Shown piece after piece: positions 1 through 5,332 of a DNA stretch of 5,861 bases. Position 1 is the first letter of the stretch, and every line of letters starts with the position of its first letter. The DNA is taken from NCBI GenBank assembly GCA_031257715.1, contig JAIROE010000004.1, positions 1 to 5,861 on the forward strand. The letters run 5' to 3'. The notes under the pieces are model-generated. The model saw nothing but the letters and a program-made list of their open reading frames with translations. It was not told where the DNA came from and did not search any database. Made by a program: the position numbers and the translations under genes. The DNA comes from Treponema sp. Lineage in GTDB: Bacteria > Spirochaetota > Spirochaetia > Treponematales > Breznakiellaceae.

Positions 1-774
1 GGCTCCATGATAGACACCCTCCTGATTGGGGATCATATCTTCGTCAACAAGATCATCTACGGCCCGGAACTGCTTCCGGGCATAGCCAAACTGCCCAGCC
101 CCATACGGCCGGAACGGAACGACGTCATCATATTTGAAAACCCCGACTATGTTTCACGGGGGCCGGTGTTTGACATCGCCCAGCGGGTGATCTACATGCT
201 TACCCTTTCACTGGTGGATATAGACAGGGACGAATCCGGCCAGCCCAAGCCCCATTTCCTCATCAAGCGCGCCGCCGGCATGGCCGGGGACCGCTTTACC
301 ACCGAAAAGGGCGATATGTTCATACGCTTTGCCGGAACGGATCAATGGGTAAGGGAAGAAGATTACAGGACGGCGCGAAAATGGGGCCATACGCTGGGCC
401 GCCTCATTTCCGGGGATGAGTACCCCGCGATCGAAGCGGCCGGCAGGGCGGCGGCTTACGCGGACATGGGGCTTCCGCTCCCCGCGGAACCGCGGGCCGG
501 GACAGAGAGGATCCGGTACATGGATATTTTCGCGGGGGGGAGGGCCCGTCTTGAAACCCTCCGCGGCCTTGATCCGGGGGACGAGCGTTACCGGAGGCTT
601 TTGGCCCGCGAGCGCATGGGCTGGTATGTTCCCGAAGGCCGCGTGCTTCCCCTTGGGGATAACCGCGACAATTCGCGGGACGGCCGTTTCTTCGGACCGG
701 TGCGGGAGGCGAAGATCCTGGGCCGGGGCGCCGTTATTTACTGGCCCCTCAGACGGGCGGGCCTTATCAGGTAG
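1..774 (+). CDS. lepB: Signal peptidase I, 5'-truncated by window edge
   Basis: Type I signal peptidase, which cleaves signal peptides from exported proteins at the outer face of the inner membrane using a Ser/Lys dyad. The frame is open to base 1 and reads Gly-Ser-Met-Ile-Asp-Thr-Leu-Leu-Ile-Gly-Asp, matching box B (SGSMxPTLxxGD). The Ser codon at 4-6 is therefore the catalytic nucleophile, and the ATG at 7 is the internal Met of this motif, not the start. The transmembrane N-terminus is upstream of the window. Box D (IKRAAGMAGD) supplies the general-base Lys at 265-267. Box E (GDNRDNSRDGRFFGPV) is at 655-702 and keeps the Asp and Arg of the DxR pair. Roughly 120 residues separate box D from box E, as in large Gram-negative enzymes. 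The box B Pro is replaced by Asp. The gene ends at TAG 772-774, 3 bp before the next gene. Family assignment is secure; the true start is not visible. Confidence 0.93.
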   Translation, partial: GSMIDTLLIGDHIFVNKIIYGPELLPGIAKLPSPIRPERNDVIIFENPDYVSRGPVFDIAQRVIYMLTLSLVDIDRDESGQPKPHFLIKRAAGMAGDRFTTEKGDMFIRFAGTDQWVREEDYRTARKWGHTLGRLISGDEYPAIEAAGRAAAYADMGLPLPAEPRAGTERIRYMDIFAGGRARLETLRGLDPGDERYRRLLARERMGWYVPEGRVLPLGDNRDNSRDGRFFGPVREAKILGRGAVIYWPLRRAGLIR

Positions 775-777
775 TGT

Positions 778-1506
778 ATGTTTGACAAACGGCGAAGGTA
801 TTCATACGCGGTTCAAAAAACCCGGCGCTACCGGATCCTGTGGATAGTACTCTGCCTTGCCGTCCTCTACATCCTCTACAATTCCCTCACCTCGTTCTTT
901 TTTCCTTTCAGGGTACTGGAAAACAACGCCATGCAGCCGAGCCTCTACGCCGGGGACTGTGTGATCTTCTCTTCCTTTTCGGTGCATTCCCTGCTTTCGA
1001 ATTTTGGTCCCGGGAAGAAGCCCCTGCCGTTCAGACGGGGAACCGTCGTTCTGATTGACATGAGCGGAAGAAACGGCGGCGGCGTGTTCCTTTCCCTGTT
1101 TGACGGAATTGTCCGTTTTTTTACCGCCCAGCGGGCCGATCTTTTCGGAAAGGAAGATCGCCTTTATGTCAAACGGGTGATAGGACTGCCGGGCGATGAA
1201 ATCACCATGACCAATTTTGTCATCCGCGTAAAACCCAAAGACGGCTCGTATAACCTCACCGAATTCGAGCTTTCCGACAAGCCCTACGACATAACGATTC
1301 CCCAGGTGCCCGCTCTCTGGGACGAGTCCCTGCCCTTTTCCGGAAACACGGACCGGATCATCCTGGGGGAAGACGAATGTTTTGTGCTTTCGGACGACAG
1401 GAGCAATACCAACGATTCCCGTACGTGGGGGCCCGTGCGGGTGGACCACATTACGGGAAAGGCCCTGTTCAGGTACTGGCCCCTTAACTCGCTGGGGCCT
1501 CCCTGA
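778..1506 (+). CDS. Signal peptidase I paralogue lacking the catalytic Ser
   Basis: A 242-residue membrane-anchored protein of the signal peptidase I (S26) fold. A basic N-terminus (residues 1-19) precedes one hydrophobic segment at about 20-43, predicting N-in topology with the body outside. Box B reads ENNAMQPSLYAGD: Ala51 (codon gcc, 928-930) stands where the nucleophilic Ser belongs, while the following Met, Pro, Leu and Gly-Asp align. Box D is intact (YVKRVIGLPGD, Lys132 at 1171-1173). Box E (LSDDRSNTNDSRTWGPV, from residue 204) keeps the equivalents of E. coli Asp280 and Arg282, with Thr for Ser278. By family knowledge this substitution should abolish peptidase activity. The frame is otherwise intact with no stop, so it looks like a maintained pseudoenzyme rather than a decaying gene. 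Start ATG 778 follows the upstream stop by 3 bp with only a weak AGG upstream, suggesting coupling. A role as partner, chaperone or substrate-binding subunit of the upstream enzyme is inference. Confidence 0.88.
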   Translation: MFDKRRRYSYAVQKTRRYRILWIVLCLAVLYILYNSLTSFFFPFRVLENNAMQPSLYAGDCVIFSSFSVHSLLSNFGPGKKPLPFRRGTVVLIDMSGRNGGGVFLSLFDGIVRFFTAQRADLFGKEDRLYVKRVIGLPGDEITMTNFVIRVKPKDGSYNLTEFELSDKPYDITIPQVPALWDESLPFSGNTDRIILGEDECFVLSDDRSNTNDSRTWGPVRVDHITGKALFRYWPLNSLGPP

Positions 1507-1512
1507 TTCGCC

Positions 1513-2682
1513 GTGGAAGCGTCCCTGTATATTCATGTCCCCTTTTGCGAAAGCATCTGCGATTACTGTGACTTCTATTCGGTTCCCGTGCTCCCCGGCG
1601 ACGGAAGGCTCTCCTTCTTTATAGACGCCCTCTTCTCCGACGCGGAAGCGGTTCTGGAGGAGTTTGACGTCACAGAGGTCCCCACCGTGTACATAGGGGG
1701 CGGCACGCCTTCGGCGCTGGGGGCCCGGGGAATGGAGAGGCTCCTTGCGGCCCTTGGCGCGCTGCTTCCCCCGCTTCCGGGCCGTGTCCGCGAATGGACC
1801 GTCGAGGCGAATCCTGAATCGGCCGGCCGGGATTTTCTTGAAGCCTGCCGCATGGGGGGCGTCACCCGCGTAAGCCTCGGGATTCAGACCTTTCACGAAC
1901 CGGCGCGGCAGGCGCTGCGGCGGAGGGGGAGGAGAAGCCTCTTTTCTGAACGGCTGGCCCTTGTCCGGGAAATTTTCGGCGCTTCTTTTTCCGCCGATCT
2001 CCTTTCGGGCCTTCCCTTCCAGGATGAAGATACGCTGCGAAGGGACATGGACACACTGCTTTCGTATGAGCCCGGTCATGTGTCCCTGTACAGCCTCACC
2101 GTCGCCTCCGGCACCCCGCTTGAAAAAAAGAGCCGTATCAAAGGGTTCCTCCCCGGTGCGGAAGAGGCGGAGCGCCTGTGGCTTGCGGGCCGGGACATGC
2201 TTGCCGGGGCGGGTTATGAACAGTACGAGGTGTCCAATTTCGCCCGGCCCGGACGGCGCTGCGTCCATAACATACGCTACTGGCGCATGGAAAACTGGCT
2301 GGGCCTGGGCCCGGCCGCCTCCGGGACCGTCATCGGCGGGGACTTCCCGGCGACCGGCCGCCGCTTCACCGCCGCGGCCGATGTTGACACGTGGCTTGCC
2401 GTACACGCCCCCGGCCGCGGGCCGGCCGGAAACTGTGCCGTGGAGTTCCTCGATACCCTTACCCTGATGAAGGAGAGCTTCCTCATGGGTTTCCGTTACG
2501 CGGACGGCCCTGACGGGGAACTCTTCAGGAAACGCTTCGGCCTTTCCGTTGAAAAGGCCATTCCGAAAACCCTGCAAAAATGGCGGGAACGCGGCCTCCT
2601 TGAAGAAGGCCCCCGCCTTTCGCCGGAAGGCCTGCTCCTGCTTAACCCCTTTCTTCTGGATGTCTTTGAGGAACTGGGTTAA
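1513..2682 (+). CDS. hemW: HemW-like radical SAM protein (heme chaperone family)
   Basis: A 389-residue protein of the HemN/HemW group of radical SAM proteins, predicted cytoplasmic. HemW proteins were long annotated as oxygen-independent coproporphyrinogen III oxidase but act as heme-binding chaperones in characterised cases. The N-terminus LYIHVPFCESICDYCDF carries the CxxxCxxC [4Fe-4S]/SAM motif (Cys12, Cys16, Cys19). It is followed by GGGTPS (62-67), VEANPES (97-103), RVSLGIQTF (119-127) and a DLLSGLP strand near 162-168. The segment EQYEVSNFARPG then HNIRYW (residues 252-257) matches the HNxxYW motif of HemW, and a HemN C-terminal-like domain follows. The short N-terminus, without the extension of true HemN, favours HemW. 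GTG at 1513 is chosen because it puts the LYIHVPFC strand at the usual distance from the N-terminus; the frame has no good ATG nearby. It lies 6 bp after the previous stop with no clear Shine-Dalgarno, consistent with operon coupling. Confidence 0.92.
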   Translation: MEASLYIHVPFCESICDYCDFYSVPVLPGDGRLSFFIDALFSDAEAVLEEFDVTEVPTVYIGGGTPSALGARGMERLLAALGALLPPLPGRVREWTVEANPESAGRDFLEACRMGGVTRVSLGIQTFHEPARQALRRRGRRSLFSERLALVREIFGASFSADLLSGLPFQDEDTLRRDMDTLLSYEPGHVSLYSLTVASGTPLEKKSRIKGFLPGAEEAERLWLAGRDMLAGAGYEQYEVSNFARPGRRCVHNIRYWRMENWLGLGPAASGTVIGGDFPATGRRFTAAADVDTWLAVHAPGRGPAGNCAVEFLDTLTLMKESFLMGFRYADGPDGELFRKRFGLSVEKAIPKTLQKWRERGLLEEGPRLSPEGLLLLNPFLLDVFEELG

Positions 2683-2686
2683 ACGG

Positions 2687-2713
2687 CGGCCAAATGCCAA
2701 AGGCATTTGGCCG
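2687..2713 (+). terminator. Perfect 12-bp hairpin just after hemW
   Basis: CGGCCAAATGCC, then AAA, then GGCATTTGGCCG: a perfect 12-bp stem with a 3-base loop, starting 4 bases after the hemW stop. It is the strongest hairpin in this gap and sits where a terminator for the three-gene operon would be. No T-run follows (the next bases are GACCGTTCC), so it is not a canonical intrinsic terminator. It could act as a 3' mRNA-stabilising stem or a Rho-independent terminator without a U-tract. Confidence 0.5.
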
Positions 2714-2720
2714 GACCGTT

Positions 2721-2744
2721 CCCCGGCACACGGACCTGCCGGGG
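2721..2744 (+). repeat. Second GC-rich hairpin in the hemW/oxidoreductase gap
   Basis: CCCCGGCA and TGCCGGGG form a perfect 8-bp stem around an 8-base loop (CACGGACC), 7 bases after the first hairpin. The stem can be extended outward by a few pairs with G-T wobbles. It again lacks a T-run. Together the two structures fill most of the 101-base gap upstream of the promoter-like element; function is unknown, with transcription termination the simplest reading. Confidence 0.4.
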
Positions 2745-2746
2745 GA

Positions 2747-2776
2747 TCGTCATTCCGGCGGGATGTGTGTTAGAAT
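2747..2776 (+). promoter_or_regulatory. Candidate promoter for the FAD oxidoreductase
   Basis: TAGAAT at 2771-2776 matches the -10 consensus TATAAT at five of six positions. The best -35 match at a usable distance is TCGTCA (2747-2752, four of six to TTGACA) with an 18-base spacer, which is weak. A start 7-8 bases after the -10 would fall on or beside the A of ATG 2784, giving a leaderless or near-leaderless transcript. Consistent with this, no Shine-Dalgarno precedes that ATG. Confidence 0.45.
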
Positions 2777-2783
2777 CCCGCGT

Positions 2784-4136
2784 ATGGAAAAGAATGCGGA
2801 TATACTTGTTACAGGCGGTTGTTCGGCGGGGCTTTATTTCGCGGGGCTGGCGGCCCGGCAGGGGTTTAAGGTTATCGTCTGTGATAAATCAGATGAAGGA
2901 AAACTGGGCGATCGCTACAATATCATTCACATTGCAAAGGAACATTTCGGGCGTTTCGGCCTTGCCGAACCTGTTTCAGGCGATCCCGAATATGTGGCGG
3001 AATTCAGCCGCGGCATCCAAAAGTCGGCGCTGAACAACTGGCCCAAAAATTCGTATGCCGCGATCAAGGTGCTGCGCCGGGGGCCCCTGATGCGCCGCCT
3101 TGCGAAGTGGGCGCGGGGGGAAGGCGCCGAAATCCTCTTTGACGCCGAATATGAAAAATCCCTATACGACGCAAAAGGAACGCTCTGCGGAGCCCTCTTT
3201 AATACTCAGGGCGGTGCGCTGCGGGTGCATGCCCGGCTTACGGCCGATGCGTCGGGAATTCCGGCTGTGGTGCGCACGGGTCTTCCTCCTTCCTGCGGCG
3301 TTGAAAATTTTGTTACAGGCCCGCGCGACATGTTTTATGTTGTGCTGCATTACGTGAATTTGAAACATCCTGAAAGGGACAAGATCACGGTAAACACGAC
3401 ATGGACGCAGTACAAGACATGGCTTGCCCCCCAGCATGATGCGGATGGCGCGATCATGGGTGTCGGCGCGAATCTTTCCTACGAATATGCGGAAAAGGTT
3501 TTCGCGCGTTTTGCGGCAAAGGGATACCTCCCCGAATACGAACCGGATCATATTGAAAAGGGATGTACACCCTACAGGAGGCCGCCATACAGCCTTGTGG
3601 GGGACGGTTTTGTCGTTCTGGGTGACGCCGCCTGCATTACCAATCCGTGGTCGGGTGAGGGCGTCCCCTACGGCTGGCTTCTTGACGCCATTGCCGCCGG
3701 TGAATACGGACGCATCATGAAGAATGGCGGCGCGCCGTCCGCGGAAGCGTCATGGAATATCAACCTTCGTTATATCCGTGAACAGGGCGCTCTTTTTGCA
3801 AAAAACCTTGCGATGCTTTCGGGCGCGGTAAGCTGTACCGACAGGGAAAACGATTACGAATACAAACACAGCATTATTTATGAGGATGATGCCGAAAAGG
3901 GAAAGCACAACATGGCGCTCGGACTTTTGGGCGGGCTCCTTTCAGGCGGTATTTCGCCCGGGGCGTTTGGACGCCTCCTTGCCGCCGCGGCCATTGGGAG
4001 CAGAATTGAAAAGCATTATCTTTCCTTCCCGAAAACCCCCGCCGGTCTTGCCGCCTGGAGCGCGAAGGCGGACGCGCTTTGGGCAAAGGCGGGCAGCATG
4101 GCCTCTCTCGCGGAAAAAGATATGGCATTCATTTAG
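2784..4136 (+). CDS. FAD-dependent oxidoreductase, geranylgeranyl-reductase-like
   Basis: A 450-residue flavoprotein of the geranylgeranyl reductase / p-hydroxybenzoate hydroxylase-like superfamily. The N-terminal Rossmann strand ADILVTGGCSAGLYFAGLAA holds a GxGxxG-type motif in which Cys13 replaces the middle Gly; Asp34 ends the second strand. DASGIPAVVR (from residue 155) resembles the DG motif. GDAACITNPWSGEG (280-293) is the conserved FAD-binding GD motif of this superfamily. YKTWLAPQ at 210-217 aligns with the YxWxFPK substrate-pocket motif of geranylgeranyl reductases but is degenerate. No transmembrane segment or signal peptide is evident. The frame also opens at ATG 2694 and ATG 2763, but 2694 lies inside a hairpin stem and the fold begins just after Met 2784, so 2784 is preferred. 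Substrate is unknown: reduction of isoprenoid chains is typical of the best-known members, but bacterial relatives vary widely. It appears to be transcribed alone. Confidence 0.8.
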   Translation: MEKNADILVTGGCSAGLYFAGLAARQGFKVIVCDKSDEGKLGDRYNIIHIAKEHFGRFGLAEPVSGDPEYVAEFSRGIQKSALNNWPKNSYAAIKVLRRGPLMRRLAKWARGEGAEILFDAEYEKSLYDAKGTLCGALFNTQGGALRVHARLTADASGIPAVVRTGLPPSCGVENFVTGPRDMFYVVLHYVNLKHPERDKITVNTTWTQYKTWLAPQHDADGAIMGVGANLSYEYAEKVFARFAAKGYLPEYEPDHIEKGCTPYRRPPYSLVGDGFVVLGDAACITNPWSGEGVPYGWLLDAIAAGEYGRIMKNGGAPSAEASWNINLRYIREQGALFAKNLAMLSGAVSCTDRENDYEYKHSIIYEDDAEKGKHNMALGLLGGLLSGGISPGAFGRLLAAAAIGSRIEKHYLSFPKTPAGLAAWSAKADALWAKAGSMASLAEKDMAFI

Positions 4137-4200
4137 CGCCTGTCCACAACGGCATGCATGCGCCGGGTCCATAGCGCGCCCGCGTTATGGGCAGGCGCTA
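4134..4200. terminator. Inverted repeat between convergent genes, both stop codons in its arms
   Basis: The arms are TAGCGCCTGTCCA (4134-4146) and TGGGCAGGCGCTA (4188-4200): 12 of 13 positions pair in Watson-Crick fashion and one is a G-T wobble in the + strand RNA. The left arm starts with the TAG of the oxidoreductase; the right arm, read on the - strand, starts with the TAG of telA. An alternative inner hairpin, CCATAGCGCG (4169-4178) with CGCGTTATGG (4181-4190), shares bases 4188-4190 with the outer stem, so the two compete. The palindrome GCATGCATGC lies at 4152-4161. No T-run exists on either side. A shared bidirectional terminator is the likeliest role. Confidence 0.6.
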
Positions 4201-5319
4201 TCTGCCCCGTATCTCTACAAGTTTTCCCTTGAGCTCCGATTCAATCTTGACAAGTTCCGCCTCCGCGGCCTTGCGCGCCTGTTTGCCTTTTTCCTGAATG
4301 GCGATTGTTTCTTCCAGTGTGGCGATTAAATCGGCGTTCACTTTTTTAAGCGTCTCAATTTCAACCATACCCTTCTCCCCCAGGGTGACAACGGCAGCGG
4401 TAGTATCCTTTAACATTTGGGAATTTTTCAGCAGCATTTCGTTGGTCATTTTGTCAACTTCCTGCTGCATTTTAAGAGCGTTGGACTGTTTGAAAATTCC
4501 CATGGCGATGATGACCTGATTCTTCCACAGCGGAATCGTGTTTAATATGGAAGTCTGGATCTTGTCGACGAGAATACGGTTGTTGTTCTGTACAAGCCTT
4601 ATCTGGGGCGCCATTTGCATGGAGATCGTTTTACTCAGGCTTAAATCGTGAACCTTCTTTTCGAAGCGGTTGGTCATTTGAACCGTATCATTTACCTGCT
4701 GGGAGACAAGAGGATCATTTGAGCCTTCCGCCCTGCGCTTCATCTCCGGTATGACTTTTTCGTTCAGTTCTTTTACTTTCATGTGGCCCGCGGCAATATA
4801 GACTTCCAGTTCCTTGAAATATTCTTTGTTATGATCAAACATCATATCAAAGATGCCGATATCCTTTAACAAATCCATACGGGCCTTGTCCAGGTTGGCG
4901 CTGATCCTGTCAATCTGAACTTCAATTTTTTCGTAACGTTCAACAAATTTCTTGAAGCTGCTGAACAATTTGCCGATGACGGGGATCTTGCCTATCACGG
5001 AAGACGGCGTCAGTTCGCCGACATTGGCGCCTTTAATTTTGCCAAGCAAATCCGACATCATGGCTCCGACATAGCCTGTGTCCTTGTTGCGGACATTGCT
5101 CAATACATCGTCGGAAAAATCGGAAATTTTGCTTTGAATACCTACGGCGTACTGTTCGATCTGCTGTGAATTGTTAATATCGATTGTTTTGGCAAGTTCA
5201 TTTGCTTTTGCGATTACTTCTCTGGAAGTGGTTGATGAAGAATCGTTTGGTAAAGAGACATTTAATGACTGGTTCAGATCCTGTTCCGCCGTCTCCTTGA
5301 GACTTGTGATTTCTTCCAT
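4198..5319 (-). CDS. telA: TelA/KlaA family protein (toxic anion resistance family)
   Basis: A 373-residue, largely alpha-helical and strongly charged protein recognised as the TelA/KlaA family, named from plasmid tellurite resistance loci; most chromosomal members have no proven role. A Ser/Thr/Asn-rich N-terminus (1-35) is followed by a DTGYVGAMMSDLLGKI segment (80-95), the IPVIGKLFSSFKKFVERYEKI segment (112-132), and long helices with many Lys and Glu likely to form coiled coils, ending in a basic/acidic helix. No signal peptide or transmembrane segment is seen, so it should be cytosolic. Length is ordinary for the family. ATG 5317-5319 is preceded by TGGAGGA at 6-base spacing, the best ribosome binding site in the window. 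It lies 13 bp after a solute-binding-like gene, suggesting an operon. Its G+C is visibly lower than that of the + strand genes. Actual tellurite resistance should not be assumed. Confidence 0.87.
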   Translation of the reverse strand: MEEITSLKETAEQDLNQSLNVSLPNDSSSTTSREVIAKANELAKTIDINNSQQIEQYAVGIQSKISDFSDDVLSNVRNKDTGYVGAMMSDLLGKIKGANVGELTPSSVIGKIPVIGKLFSSFKKFVERYEKIEVQIDRISANLDKARMDLLKDIGIFDMMFDHNKEYFKELEVYIAAGHMKVKELNEKVIPEMKRRAEGSNDPLVSQQVNDTVQMTNRFEKKVHDLSLSKTISMQMAPQIRLVQNNNRILVDKIQTSILNTIPLWKNQVIIAMGIFKQSNALKMQQEVDKMTNEMLLKNSQMLKDTTAAVVTLGEKGMVEIETLKKVNADLIATLEETIAIQEKGKQARKAAEAELVKIESELKGKLVEIRGR

Positions 5320-5325
5320 TTTTAT

Positions 5326-5332
5326 TCCTCCA
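5326..5332 (-). promoter_or_regulatory. Strong Shine-Dalgarno for telA
   Basis: Reading the - strand, TGGAGGA directly follows the TAA (5333-5335) of the upstream gene and lies 6 bases before ATG 5319. It fixes the telA start and shows independent ribosome loading within a two-gene unit, in contrast to the weak sites of the signal peptidase-hemW operon. There is no room for a separate promoter in the 13-base gap. Confidence 0.85.

Noticed and set aside
7..9. ATG 7 as the true start of the first signal peptidase
   Set aside because: It is the Met of the Ser-Met catalytic motif. Starting there would remove the nucleophile and membrane anchor, and the frame is open to the window edge.
802..2706. 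A 634-codon open frame on the - strand across the signal peptidase paralogue and hemW
   Set aside because: It lies wholly antisense to two genes with clear family motifs, shows low-complexity Arg/Gly/Pro-rich sequence and no recognisable domain. Long antisense frames are expected in G+C-rich DNA.
2751..2765. CATTCC/GGGATG small hairpin as an operator
   Set aside because: Only six pairs including a wobble, in a G+C-rich region. It overlaps the weak -35 candidate but nothing else supports regulation.
2694..2783. ATG 2694 or ATG 2763 as the start of the FAD oxidoreductase
   Set aside because: The 2694 ATG is inside the perfect hairpin stem and neither has a proper Shine-Dalgarno. The added residues have no family resemblance, and the FAD-binding fold begins immediately after Met 2784.
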